DNA of 50,232 bases from positions 1 to 50,232 of IMG/VR virus record IMGVR_UViG_3300049006_000012; one strand, written 5' to 3'. Below the pieces are notes generated by a model that had not been told where the DNA came from, ran no database searches, and saw only the letters and a list, made by a program, of their open reading frames with translations. This document shows, one piece after another, positions 40,215 through 47,623 of this stretch. The number at the start of each line of letters is the position of its first letter. Position 1 is the stretch's first letter. The DNA comes from a virus. The position numbers and the translations under genes are program-made.

Positions 40215-40930
40215 TCGCCGAGACGGGGATGGTGGTGCGGCCGGGCGCGCCCCGCAAAGCCGGTCCGGCGCCGGGCACCACCGTCAACTACCGCGTGTCC
40301 CAGCCGATCATGGACCTAGCGCGGCAGGCAGAGTCATTGGGCTGGCCCGTCCTGGGCGTGGTGGGCAACACCGACCATTTGCGCGGCAACGGCGACCACA
40401 CGCCGTGGTCGGCGGGCAAGCAGCCGGGCGTGATCTACGCCATCGACGTGCACCCACCGGACGGGTTCGAGGCCTGGCTGGTCGCCGCGTGCCGCTCCGA
40501 CTACGACACCGACTGGATCGACTTCTTCAACATCGACGGCCGCCAATACAGCTCAGCTGGGCAGCTACTCGCCAGCTCCGGTGACCAGCACCTGCACATC
40601 AGCGTCGCCCGCGGCCACGAACGCGACCGGGTGACGTTGTTCACCGACTACGCCACGGGAGGCGACGGGATGCCGACAGCGAAGGAAGTAGCGGAGGCGG
40701 TGTGGGCTGAGGGCGTGTCGTCGCCGACGTTGGACAAGGGCGCGGCGCACGGCGCGCACGAGGGCGTGATCAACGCGATCGTCTCGGCCCGGGCCCTGAA
40801 GGAGCTGCTCGACACCGTCGACGGCCTGGTGATGGCGGTGGGGCAGTTGAAGGCGGCGCGGGTCGACCCGGCGGTGTTGGCCGAGACGGTGGCGGCGAAG
40901 GTCGCGGCGAAGTTGGCGGCGCCGAAGTGA
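40211..40930 (+). CDS. Endolysin: M15-type zinc peptidase with helical tail
   Basis: The first about 150 residues hold the M15/VanY-like fold: NYRVSQPIMDLARQAESLGW, GDHTPWSAG, YAIDVH and DQHLHISV. The Hx(n)D and HxH histidine/aspartate set would bind zinc for peptidoglycan stem-peptide cleavage. Residues 154-239 form a separate helical region ([33 protein letters not shown]) that may oligomerise. No signal peptide, so it needs the holin-type gene at 42171. An in-frame ribosome site and ATG at 40670 mark the domain border. Confidence 0.82.
   Translation: MIAETGMVVRPGAPRKAGPAPGTTVNYRVSQPIMDLARQAESLGWPVLGVVGNTDHLRGNGDHTPWSAGKQPGVIYAIDVHPPDGFEAWLVAACRSDYDTDWIDFFNIDGRQYSSAGQLLASSGDQHLHISVARGHERDRVTLFTDYATGGDGMPTAKEVAEAVWAEGVSSPTLDKGAAHGAHEGVINAIVSARALKELLDTVDGLVMAVGQLKAARVDPAVLAETVAAKVAAKLAAPK
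40657..40672 (+). promoter_or_regulatory. Internal ribosome site and ATG inside the endolysin gene
   Basis: GGGAGG (40657-40662), a 7-base spacer and ATG (40670-40672) are in frame at codon 154. This would make an 86-residue product with only the helical region, as in endolysins that self-assemble with a C-terminal fragment. Confidence 0.55.
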
Positions 40931-41076
40931 CGTCCGGTCGCGGCGCCCGCTTCACCGCGCGCTACGACAGCGACTGCAACGACTGCGGCGGGATGATCCT
41001 CGAAGGCGACGACGCCGGGTGGGTCGATGACGAGGTGGTGTGCTCGTCCTGCTACGACGCCGCAACTGACGACTAG
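40927..41076 (+). CDS. Tiny zinc-ribbon protein, 49 aa
   Basis: GTG 40927 overlaps the lysin stop (GTGA) and the frame ends at TAG 41074-41076. It reads [20 protein letters not shown], an acidic middle ([11 protein letters not shown]) and [13 protein letters not shown]: two CxxC pairs separated by 18 residues, a classic zinc ribbon. Similar short proteins are common in actinophages. Role unknown; its position in the lysis module is noted only. Confidence 0.75.
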   Translation: MTSGRGARFTARYDSDCNDCGGMILEGDDAGWVDDEVVCSSCYDAATDD

Positions 41077-41100
41077 GCGACGGCGGACGATGTCACGGGC

Positions 41101-41478
41101 ATGGACTCCTCCCCGACCACGCTGGTCCCCGCCGCTGGGCTGGCGTCGGCGATCGTGGCCCTCGTCGGCATCATGCTGCGCGCGATCATCTTCGACCGTC
41201 GCGAGTTCCGGAAGCAGATCGCCGGGGAGCAGGCGCGTACGGCGGCGGCCGAGGAACGCCTGGAGGAGGAGCGGCAGCGCGCTGATGCGGCGCAGGGCCG
41301 GGTCGATGCGGAGCTGGAGCGGCGCAGGGCGGCCGAGCACGAGTTGGGGGTGGCGCGGGCCGAGTTGGACACCGCCCGGCACCGCCTGTCGTACTGGGTG
41401 GAGGAGGCGCACAGGTTGCGGCGCCATCTGCCGCCCGGCCCCGTCCTGCCCGACCCGCGCGACCACGACGACGGGTGA
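41101..41478 (+). CDS. Membrane-anchored coiled-coil protein (spanin-like)
   Basis: The 125-residue product has one N-terminal membrane helix (about 10-30, [21 protein letters not shown]), then a long charged coiled coil ([20 protein letters not shown]... to about 100). This fits a lysis accessory such as an i-spanin- or membrane-anchored regulator, in the usual cassette position. Hosts here lack a standard outer membrane, so a spanin role is only an analogy. Confidence 0.65.
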   Translation: MDSSPTTLVPAAGLASAIVALVGIMLRAIIFDRREFRKQIAGEQARTAAAEERLEEERQRADAAQGRVDAELERRRAAEHELGVARAELDTARHRLSYWVEEAHRLRRHLPPGPVLPDPRDHDDG

Positions 41479-41481
41479 GCG

Positions 41482-42174
41482 GTGAACGGCCCGGCCGGGC
41501 CGGTGGACCCGCCGGGGGTGGAGCGTCGGCGGCGGGCGTTGCCGTGGGTCGTGGTGGCGCTGCTGGCGCTGATCGCGTTCCTCGTCGCGGTGACGGTGGT
41601 GCAGGTGTCGACCAGTTCGCGGCGGGCGGACCGTAACCAGGAGGTCGCGGCGACGGCGATTGAGGGTGCGCGGCGCAATTGCGCGCAGGTGCGGGCCGCG
41701 GGCGGGGTGTGTGCGGTCGACCCGGCTGAGTTGCCGCGCCCGGCGCAAGGGGCGCAGGGCCCGGTCGGTGAGCAGGGGCCGCGGGGTGCGCCCGGGCCGG
41801 CGCCGGCGTGCCTGCTCACGGCGTCGCAGTGCCGTGGGCCGCGCGGCCCGCCCGGCCCTGCGGGTCCGCGCGGCATGGTTGGTCCGCCCGGCCCACCGGG
41901 CCCGGCTGGGCAGGTGGGGGTGGCGGGTCCGCCCGGCCCGGCGGGTCCAGCTGGGCAGTCCGGCGTGGGCGAGGTCGGGCCGCAAGGACCGCCGGGTGTG
42001 CCGGGCGATCAAGGGCCCGCCGGCCCACCGGGCGAGCCCGGTCCGAGCTGCCCAGATGGGTGGACCCCGGATGTGGTGCACCTCGACGGCCGGGACCGGC
42101 TGGTGTGCAGCCAGGACGTGGTGGCCGAACCCACCCCGTCCCCCACGACAGCGAAACGGAGGCGACGGCGATGA
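41482..42174 (+). CDS. Membrane-anchored collagen-like protein
   Basis: GTG 41482 begins three bases after the preceding stop. Residues about 20-42 form a membrane helix ([20 protein letters not shown]) after an Arg-rich stretch. Residues about 93-190 hold some twenty-five Gly-X-Y triplets, often GPP, GPA or GPQ, with two interruptions, bounded by Cys residues ([18 protein letters not shown]). The C-terminus is basic. Collagen triplets trimerise; the topology points the triplet rod outside the membrane. It sits between the coiled-coil protein and the holin-like gene. Role unknown. Confidence 0.85.
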   Translation: MNGPAGPVDPPGVERRRRALPWVVVALLALIAFLVAVTVVQVSTSSRRADRNQEVAATAIEGARRNCAQVRAAGGVCAVDPAELPRPAQGAQGPVGEQGPRGAPGPAPACLLTASQCRGPRGPPGPAGPRGMVGPPGPPGPAGQVGVAGPPGPAGPAGQSGVGEVGPQGPPGVPGDQGPAGPPGEPGPSCPDGWTPDVVHLDGRDRLVCSQDVVAEPTPSPTTAKRRRRR

Positions 42175-42455
42175 ACAGCGGTGCGGGTGAGGGCCGGGGC
42201 GTGTTCCAGCGGGAACCGGCCGTGGTGACCGGCGGTGTCATGGGCGGCTTCGCCGCGGTGGTGACGCTGCTGACGGCGTTCGGCGTGATCCACCTGTCGG
42301 CCGAGCAGGAGGCGGCGGTGGCCGCCGTAGCGGTGATCGTGCTCCCGGTGCTGCAGGGGTTGGTGACGCGCCAGTGGGTGCGGCCGGCCGGGTTGTCGCG
42401 CCCGATCTACACGACGCCACCAAGCCCGACCCCGCCGAAAATCGGGAGCGTGTAA
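42171..42455 (+). CDS. Holin-like small membrane protein
   Basis: ATG 42171 overlaps the preceding stop. The 94 residues have two hydrophobic helices ([20 protein letters not shown], about 18-37; and [19 protein letters not shown], about 47-65) and a short charged C-terminus, the size and layout of two-helix holins of actinophages. It would form membrane lesions releasing the endolysin. The last late gene. Confidence 0.7.
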   Translation: MNSGAGEGRGVFQREPAVVTGGVMGGFAAVVTLLTAFGVIHLSAEQEAAVAAVAVIVLPVLQGLVTRQWVRPAGLSRPIYTTPPSPTPPKIGSV

Positions 42456-42509
42456 CGGTATATGCTTGTCGGTGTTCCAGCACCTCACAGCACGAGAGGC
42501 CACCACATC
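42456..42509 (+). promoter_or_regulatory. Early promoter and leader of the RecT-like gene
   Basis: TATGCT (42461-42466) is a good -10 without a clear -35. The following leader (CGGTGTTCC, then CACGAGAGG) closely resembles that at 4850-4880 before the recombinase-like gene. The upstream ACGGTA also recurs at 44754 and 45222. Confidence 0.5.
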
Positions 42510-43694
42510 ATGACGGGTACCGAAACAGCGACTCCACCCGCTGACGACACCACCCCCGAAACTCCAGCCGTGCAGACAGAGGACGCCCCAGTGTCGTCCC
42601 CGCCCGCCCGCGCCCCCGGCACGGAACTGCTGCTGCACCACGACGTCCCCGCCCGGCTGTCCGAGCGCATCGCGCTCGCTGAGGCGTCTTACCAGTCGAA
42701 CGTCGTCCCAGCGCACCTGCGGTCCGTAGCTGGGCAGCTCAACGCGCAAGCGGCGGCGATCGCGCTACGGCTACCGGTGTGGACGGTGCAGCAGAACATG
42801 CACCTGATCGAGGGGCGCGTGGGGTGGGACGCGACGTTCATCCGGGCGATGGTGCGCCGCGCCGGGCACCGCATCCGCATCACCGAGCGCACCGCGGAAC
42901 GGGCCGAGGTCACGATCTGGCGCAGCGATGAACCTGACGACCCGTACACCGGCGAGTTCACGTTGCAGGACGCCATCGACGCCGAGCTGGTGGCGGTCGA
43001 CCCGAAGACGGGAAAGCCGAAGCGCGACAACTGGCGCCGCTACATGAAAGCGATGCTCGTCGCCCGCGCGACCACCATCGCCGTCCGGGAGTGCTGCCCC
43101 GAGGTGATGCTCGGCAACGCCTACTCCCCCGACGAGTTGGGCGGGGACGTGTTGGACGAGGAGGGCGCCGTGATCCGCTTGGAGTCCGAACGGGTGGTCG
43201 CCAAGACCACGGAGGTCACGGACAAGGCCGAGGCGGTGCGGGCACGCTGGCGCGTCGACATCGAGGGCGCGGCCGACGCCGAGGCGGTGAACCGGCTGTA
43301 CGCGCAGGCGCAGGCGCAGACGTTCGGGGACGGCACCACGCTGCTCGACCGGCCGCTGTACGACGACGGGACGACGGTGGAGGCGGCGTTGGCGGCGCGC
43401 ATCGCGACGCTGCAAGCCGATCAGGTGCACGACGCCGAGATCGTCACGGACGCCGTCACGGACGCCGAGGGCGTGGTACACGACGCGGAGGTGGTGGACG
43501 AGGAGGACGGGCCGCGGCCCGTGCCGGACGACCCCGCGCTGTGCCGCAACACGCCGGCCCGCGCCGGTGTCATCGCCGCGCTCCGCGATGGCGGGGACGC
43601 CGAGGCGCTGGTCGACGTCGAGTACGGGTTGCCGATCGAGCAGGTGTCCACGCGGCGGCTGCGTGAGCTGCTGATCCGGGTGAGCCACTCGTGA
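42510..43694 (+). CDS. RecT-like single-strand annealing protein
   Basis: ATG 42510 follows GAGAGG. The 394-residue product opens with an acidic disordered stretch; residues about 48-215 hold the RecT-type core: VVPAHLRSVAGQLNAQAAAI, LIEGRVGWDATFIRAMVRRA, HRIRITERTAERAEVTIWR, FTLQDAIDAELVAVDP and NWRRYMKAMLVARATTIAVR, then CPEVMLGNAYSPDELG. This matches phage annealing proteins that pair with an exonuclease in recombination and replication. The C-terminal third is acidic and not conserved in type. I see no exonuclease gene next to it. Confidence 0.72.
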   Translation: MTGTETATPPADDTTPETPAVQTEDAPVSSPPARAPGTELLLHHDVPARLSERIALAEASYQSNVVPAHLRSVAGQLNAQAAAIALRLPVWTVQQNMHLIEGRVGWDATFIRAMVRRAGHRIRITERTAERAEVTIWRSDEPDDPYTGEFTLQDAIDAELVAVDPKTGKPKRDNWRRYMKAMLVARATTIAVRECCPEVMLGNAYSPDELGGDVLDEEGAVIRLESERVVAKTTEVTDKAEAVRARWRVDIEGAADAEAVNRLYAQAQAQTFGDGTTLLDRPLYDDGTTVEAALAARIATLQADQVHDAEIVTDAVTDAEGVVHDAEVVDEEDGPRPVPDDPALCRNTPARAGVIAALRDGGDAEALVDVEYGLPIEQVSTRRLRELLIRVSHS

Positions 43695-44263
43695 CCGCGG
43701 ACGTCGAGCAGGCCGTGGACCTGCGGACCCTCGCCACCCGGGCCGCGCTGCTCGGTGCGATCCAGCGGCGCGTCAACGCCGAGGCGTCGGCGGCGCGGGA
43801 GGAGCTGGACGCGGCGCTACGCACCGCCCGGCGGGACTCGGGCACCAAGGGTGTGGACGTGACGGTGCCGGATGCGTTGGCGGCCGACGGGGAGCGGGTC
43901 GCGGCGACGGTGGCGTTCAACAGGGCGGGCAAGCCGACGATCGCCGTGGCGAACATGGAGTCTGCGGTGGAGTGGGTGGCGCGCAACCACCCGACGTTCA
44001 TCCGTGAGGTCATCGACCCGACGTTCCTGTCGAGCCTGCTCAAGGGCCTGGACATCGTGGACGGGCAGGTGGTGCACCGCAAGACGGGCGAGGTGCTGGA
44101 GTGGGCGCGTCCGGTGCCGGGTGCGCCCGGCGCGATGGTGCTGCGGTACCCCGACGACGGATCCGACGCGCTCCTCGCTGCGTGGCTGGACGGGCTGATG
44201 TCCGACGTCCGGGTTGGTGCTCTCCCTGCCCCAGCAGCCACTTCCCCGGGGCAGGGGGCCTAG
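43691..44263 (+). CDS. Hypothetical protein downstream of RecT-like gene
   Basis: GTG 43691 overlaps the upstream stop. The 190 residues comprise an N-terminal helical part (LRTLATRAALLGAIQRRVNA, EASAAREELDAALRTARR) and a mixed core (VAATVAFNRAGKPTIAVANM, EWVARNHPTFIREVIDP, FLSSLLKGLDIVDGQVVHRK). Proteins of this build accompany recombination genes in actinophages (from memory). Possibly DNA-metabolism related; unproven. Confidence 0.65.
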   Translation: MTADVEQAVDLRTLATRAALLGAIQRRVNAEASAAREELDAALRTARRDSGTKGVDVTVPDALAADGERVAATVAFNRAGKPTIAVANMESAVEWVARNHPTFIREVIDPTFLSSLLKGLDIVDGQVVHRKTGEVLEWARPVPGAPGAMVLRYPDDGSDALLAAWLDGLMSDVRVGALPAPAATSPGQGA

Positions 44264-44474
44264 AGGTGGGGCGGGCAAGGGCGGGCCGGTGGAGGCCTGC
44301 GCGCGGAGCTGTGGTGGCCTACGCGTCCCTTGCCCGCCTCGCTGCTCCCGCCGTGTGCGGGGCGTCGCTACGGCACCGCGGCTCGCCGCCGCGTCCCTCC
44401 GGGGCCGCGCGGGGCGGGTGTGCGGTGTTCACGCCGCCCAGGGAGTTGGCCGGTACGCGGAACGGCGCGTGCCG
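44264..44474. other. Structured intergenic gap
   Basis: About 210 bases without a convincing gene. It contains a perfect 12-bp inverted repeat, GGCGGGCAAGGG (44270-44281) with CCCTTGCCCGCC (44327-44338), enclosing a 45-base interval with the palindrome AGGCCT, followed by further GC-rich hairpin-prone sequence (about 44345-44425). It may be a terminator or a structured RNA. Confidence 0.45.
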
Positions 44475-44735
44475 GTGAACATCTTCCGTCGCTTCCTCGA
44501 CGCCGCCGATGCGTTGCGGCTGGACCTCGACGCGGTGCGGCGGCTGTGTGGGGATGAGCGCGGGCCGGTGGGGTCGTGTCCGTGCGGCGGCTACCTGTTC
44601 GTGGAGTGCCCGGTGCAGGCGTACCGGGCGGGCGGGCCGGTGTGGGTGTCGCTGGTGTGCGCGGCGTGTCGGCGGGAGACGGCGTGCCCGGACGGGCGGC
44701 TCGCCCCGCACAGGCGGATCACGGGCGCCGCGTAA
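44475..44735 (+). CDS. Small Cys-rich (zinc-ribbon) protein, 86 aa
   Basis: GTG 44475 (or 44469) is the first start with good codon use. The protein reads VNIFRRFLDAADALRLDLDA, then CPCGGYLFVECP and CAACRRETACPDGR, with two to three Cys pairs suitable for a zinc ribbon. Early-region position. No family recognised. Confidence 0.65.
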   Translation: MNIFRRFLDAADALRLDLDAVRRLCGDERGPVGSCPCGGYLFVECPVQAYRAGGPVWVSLVCAACRRETACPDGRLAPHRRITGAA

Positions 44736-44790
44736 CGCGGCGGGGTGTGGTGACGGTACATTATTGGTGCGGTGTAACGGTTTCCCGAGG
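44732..44790 (+). promoter_or_regulatory. Probable early promoter
   Basis: GTAACG (44732-44737) and TACATT (44757-44762), spaced 19, precede the gene at 44796. The ACGGTACA stretch (44753-44760) matches that at 45222-45229. A TTCCCGAGGGGG ribosome site follows. Confidence 0.45.
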
Positions 44791-44795
44791 GGGTT

Positions 44796-45197
44796 GTGGT
44801 GGTGGTGCACGAGATCGAGTACGCGGACATCTACGGGCGGGTCACGCTGGCCGAGTTTCTGCGGCTGGCCGGTTTGGTCGCGGCGGGCGCCGCGGACCCC
44901 GATGACCTGGCGGTCGAGTTCGCGCGGGGCGAGATGACGTTGACGCTGTCTCCGGACGAGTTCCGGTGCGCGACGAGTTTCGGCTGGTACGCGGCGTCGT
45001 TCTCGGCATATCGGCAATGGATGGCGGCCGATGACGTGGCGCAGCGCGAGGATCGGGAGATGTACCGGGGCAAGGCGGTGCAGGACTATCACGACCTGAT
45101 CGTGGACGCGGCTGCGCAGATCGGGGAGCGGGCGTCGGTGGCGGCGGTGGAGTTGGTGTCGGTACCCGTGGCGCGGCGGCTGCGGCTGGTGCGGTAA
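44796..45197 (+). CDS. Hypothetical protein, 133 aa
   Basis: Four consecutive in-frame GTG codons (44796, 44799, 44802, 44805) follow the GAGGGGG ribosome site, so the true start may differ by up to three residues. The protein is helical and acidic in the first half (EYADIYGRVTLAEFLRLAGL), then MTLTLSPDEFRCATSFGWYA and a basic Val-rich C-terminus (VELVSVPVARRLRLVR). It has its own promoter. Function unknown. Confidence 0.6.
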   Translation: MVVVHEIEYADIYGRVTLAEFLRLAGLVAAGAADPDDLAVEFARGEMTLTLSPDEFRCATSFGWYAASFSAYRQWMAADDVAQREDREMYRGKAVQDYHDLIVDAAAQIGERASVAAVELVSVPVARRLRLVR

Positions 45198-45202
45198 CGG
45201 GG

Positions 45203-45250
45203 GTTACGGCGGTTGTGGGTTACGGTACACAATGTGTTGTGCCGTACACC
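45203..45250 (+). promoter_or_regulatory. Promoter with palindromic operator-like site
   Basis: GTTACG (45203-45208) and TACACA (45226-45231), spaced 17, form a promoter. The same bases make an imperfect inverted repeat, TACGGTACACAA (45221-45232) against TTGTGCCGTA (45238-45247). A regulator bound there would cover the -10. Confidence 0.45.
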
Positions 45251-45274
45251 CTGAACCCGTTGAGGAGAACCGTC

Positions 45275-46099
45275 ATGTCCAGAGCTGTGCAGTCGCCGTA
45301 CCGTGCCGCGTCGACGTTCACCGAGCGGTGCGGCGCGCGCCTCGCGGGCGTCTCCGTTGACGACATGCCGGTTGAGGTCGAGCCGATCGAGGGGTGCGAC
45401 GCGGTGTGGGGAACGCTGCGCGTGGCGCTGTGGTCGGCGCCGGGGCTTGCCGCGGACTGGTTCCTGCGGGTGTCGGACGGCCCGCGTCGACCGCAGGTGT
45501 GGCGGTACTCCGCGGAGGCGCGGGAGGTGGCCCGCTACGACTGGCGGTGGGCCGTGTCCGCCGCCCTGTTGTGCTGGGGTGACGTGCCCTCGGCGATCGT
45601 GCTGCGGGACGCCGACGGGCGCCCGGAGTTGGAGTTGGGCGTGGTGCAGCTCGCCCCAGCAGATCCGGTGGAGGCGTGGCGGTTCGCGGTGGTGGTGCGC
45701 TCGGACACGCCGGATGCGGCGAACGCGGTGCACGAGTGCATCAGCTACGACGAGGCGATGGAGGAGTGGTGCGCCACGGCCGAGCAGTGGGCCATCGAGG
45801 AGCTGGACCCGCAGGTGGAGTGGCTGGTGGACCCGGACCCGACCGTGGGGCGGTTCCAGCCGCCGGTCGCCCCGCGCCCGCCCGCGGTTCTAGCTGCGCG
45901 GCTGAGGATGCAGGTGGCGCAGGCCCGCGTCGAGTGGATGGCCGGGGTGTGCGGCTCAACGCTGCGGGACGCCCGGGACCGCGGCCTGCTGGACGCGTGG
46001 GGGTCGACGGAGGACGTGGCGGCGATGCTCGACGTGTCGCGCCCGCAGGTGTCCAAGGTGATCGCGGGGCAGGTGTGGCGCCGCCCGAACTACTCGTGA
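45275..46099 (+). CDS. Putative DNA-binding protein with C-terminal HTH
   Basis: ATG 45275 follows TGAGGAG. The 274-residue protein has a mixed N-terminal part (VWGTLRVALWSAPGLAADWF; GRPELELGVVQLAP), an acidic middle, a helix rich in Ala/Arg (AARLRMQVAQARVEWMAG) and a clear C-terminal HTH: STEDVAAMLDVSRPQVSKVI. It lies directly upstream of the probable initiator gene and behind a palindromic promoter, so autoregulation or control of replication genes is plausible, not shown. Confidence 0.65.
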   Translation: MSRAVQSPYRAASTFTERCGARLAGVSVDDMPVEVEPIEGCDAVWGTLRVALWSAPGLAADWFLRVSDGPRRPQVWRYSAEAREVARYDWRWAVSAALLCWGDVPSAIVLRDADGRPELELGVVQLAPADPVEAWRFAVVVRSDTPDAANAVHECISYDEAMEEWCATAEQWAIEELDPQVEWLVDPDPTVGRFQPPVAPRPPAVLAARLRMQVAQARVEWMAGVCGSTLRDARDRGLLDAWGSTEDVAAMLDVSRPQVSKVIAGQVWRRPNYS

Positions 46100-46311
46100 A
46101 CCCTGGAGCGCGGGGCCCGACGAGGTCGTTTCTGTGTATGGTGTGCGAACGTCCCGCACGCGATTATTTCGGTGCTACATAAAGGGAATGTCCACGGATT
46201 CCCTTACCTAATTGAATAGTCCCGCAAAATGGAAAAGCGACCCACCCTATGCGATCCGGTTACCAGCCGGTTCAGGGAGAGCCGCTTCTCACGCCAAGAA
46301 CGAGGTTACAC
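46100..46311 (+). promoter_or_regulatory. AT-rich control region before the probable initiator gene
   Basis: The lowest-GC stretch of the window. It holds a perfect 8-bp inverted repeat, AAGGGAAT (46182-46189) with ATTCCCTT (46198-46205), around GTCCACGG, which itself resembles a DnaA box. TACATA (46177-46182) and TTGAAT nearby are promoter-like. It could serve as operator, promoter or AT-rich unwinding region for replication. Confidence 0.5.
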
Positions 46312-47400
46312 ATGGGAGCACCCGCGCGCATCCCTTGCACCACAACACGTCCCCCGGCGACGACCGATGTGTCCTCCCGTGAGGCAATCGCAGCCCACGG
46401 GAGAGACGTACATCACACCCGGGCGCTGCCCGCGTACTTTCCCGCACGCGCCTACGCCGTGCCAGAGGTGCTGCTGCGGGCCCGTGACCCCAGCGGCCTC
46501 GCCCTCGCCTACTGGCTAACCCTGGCCCGCATCGGCCACGGCAAAGGCGGGACGACGATCACCGACGAGCAGGCCGCCGAGCTGCTCAACGTCACACCGC
46601 TGCGGATCGCCAATGCCCGCAACGTCCTTATCGACTGCGACCTGGTGCACACCAGCATGCGCGGCCGGGCAGTCCTGCGCCGGGCCAAGCATGACCCGGA
46701 CAGCTTCGTCACGCTCTCCTATCTGGTCGTGGACGAGCTGTGGGCGGGTTCGATCGACGCGAAGGCGGCCCGCCAGTACGCGCGGATACTCGACGCGCGG
46801 GCCGAGCCGGGTGTAGGCGCGGGGTGCGGTCTGACCGCCATTGAGCTGGCGAAGGGCATCAAGGGCCGCGACGGAGAGCGTCGGGGCGGCCTCGGTGTGC
46901 GCCCGGACAGCATCGCGGAGAGCGACCGGCAGCTCGTCGCGGCAGGGCTGCTACGCATCGAGACTAGGGCAGGTGTGGGGAAGATCCGCGTCCCGCTCCA
47001 CGCGCACCCCGTGACCCGCCGGATCTCCGCGACTGCCCGCTACGCGCTGGCGCAGCGCCGCCGCTCCTGGGCTCTCCCGCGTTATCCACAGGATCGCGGT
47101 GCGCGTTGTCCACAGGCTGTGAGCCCCCTTCGAACCCCGCTCCCAAACCGCGACCGAACCCCGCTCCCAAACCGCGACCAGTCGCGTCCAGGCTGGTCAA
47201 CGAACCCGCAGGTGGGACCGCAGATTCCGCGAAGACCGCGTACCGGCCCCATTAACGATGGAGAACTAACGAGTTCCGGTGCCGTGGTTGGCGCCCCGTG
47301 GGATGTCGAAGGTGCGGTGTGGCAACCGCAGCCGAAACGCAGAACCTCGAAGCCATCTGATTTCGCTGATCGGCGGCAAGCCGCAGCCCACCAGGTGTGA
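46312..47400 (+). CDS. Probable replication initiator (winged-helix protein)
   Basis: ATG 46312 lies seven bases after CGAGG. Residues about 40-150 contain a winged-helix-like domain: LPAYFPARAYAVPEVLLRAR, LAYWLTLARIGHGKGGTTIT, DEQAAELLNVTPLRIANARN. A second helical region follows (ARQYARILDARAEPG; TAIELAKGIKGRDGERR). From about 255 the protein is Pro/Arg-rich, low in structure, and its DNA holds two DnaA boxes and a tandem 24-bp repeat. The layout (DNA-binding N-terminus, origin elements inside the gene) parallels lambda O. The initiator call is inference. Confidence 0.6.
   Translation: MGAPARIPCTTTRPPATTDVSSREAIAAHGRDVHHTRALPAYFPARAYAVPEVLLRARDPSGLALAYWLTLARIGHGKGGTTITDEQAAELLNVTPLRIANARNVLIDCDLVHTSMRGRAVLRRAKHDPDSFVTLSYLVVDELWAGSIDAKAARQYARILDARAEPGVGAGCGLTAIELAKGIKGRDGERRGGLGVRPDSIAESDRQLVAAGLLRIETRAGVGKIRVPLHAHPVTRRISATARYALAQRRRSWALPRYPQDRGARCPQAVSPLRTPLPNRDRTPLPNRDQSRPGWSTNPQVGPQIPRRPRTGPINDGELTSSGAVVGAPWDVEGAVWQPQPKRRTSKPSDFADRRQAAAHQV
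47082..47178 (+). other. Candidate replication origin: DnaA boxes and tandem repeat
   Basis: TTATCCACA (47082-47090) is the exact consensus DnaA box and TTGTCCACA (47106-47114) the actinobacterial form; both are preceded by GCG and followed by GG, 24 bases apart. At 47131-47154 and 47155-47178 the same 24-bp sequence (beginning CGAACCCCGCTC) occurs twice in perfect tandem. All lie in the low-complexity coding part of the initiator-like gene. Confidence 0.6.
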
Positions 47401-47401
47401 G

Positions 47402-47611
47402 GTGGTTGTGCGTGCGCTGTTGCCGCTGCTGTGGAGCGCGCTGCGCGCCGAACACCCCGCCGCACGGGTGCACCTACGCCTCCCGCGCGTAACACCACAG
47501 GTGGCCTGGCCCATTCGCCGCCGCATCCAACCAGACGGGCCAGGCCGCAAGGCCACGTCCCCAGCGCATGCTTTTGGTGTACCGCAGCACACGCCGCCAA
47601 ACACACGCTAG
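47402..47611 (+). CDS. Doubtful small ORF, 69 aa
   Basis: A GTG frame begins two bases after the initiator stop and encodes a basic protein (VVVRALLPLLWSALRAEHPA; PIRRRIQPDGPGRKATSPA). It lacks a good ribosome site, and its middle is crossed by the hairpin at 47501-47556, so it may not be a gene. If not, the 47401-47623 gap is a terminator/leader region. Confidence 0.25.
   Translation: MVVRALLPLLWSALRAEHPAARVHLRLPRVTPQVAWPIRRRIQPDGPGRKATSPAHAFGVPQHTPPNTR
47501..47556 (+). terminator. Terminator-like hairpin after the initiator gene
   Basis: GGCCTGGCCC (47503-47512) is perfectly complementary to GGGCCAGGCC (47537-47546); flanking GTGGCC (47501-47506) can alternatively pair with GGCCAC (47551-47556). 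It would separate the initiator transcript from the small-gene operon starting at 47624. Confidence 0.5.
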
Positions 47612-47623
47612 GAGCACCACCTC

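Noticed and set aside
47266-47604. Leftward 112-codon frame opposite the end of the initiator gene
   Set aside because: No ribosome site, poor codon pattern, and it runs through the hairpin and the initiator coding sequence.
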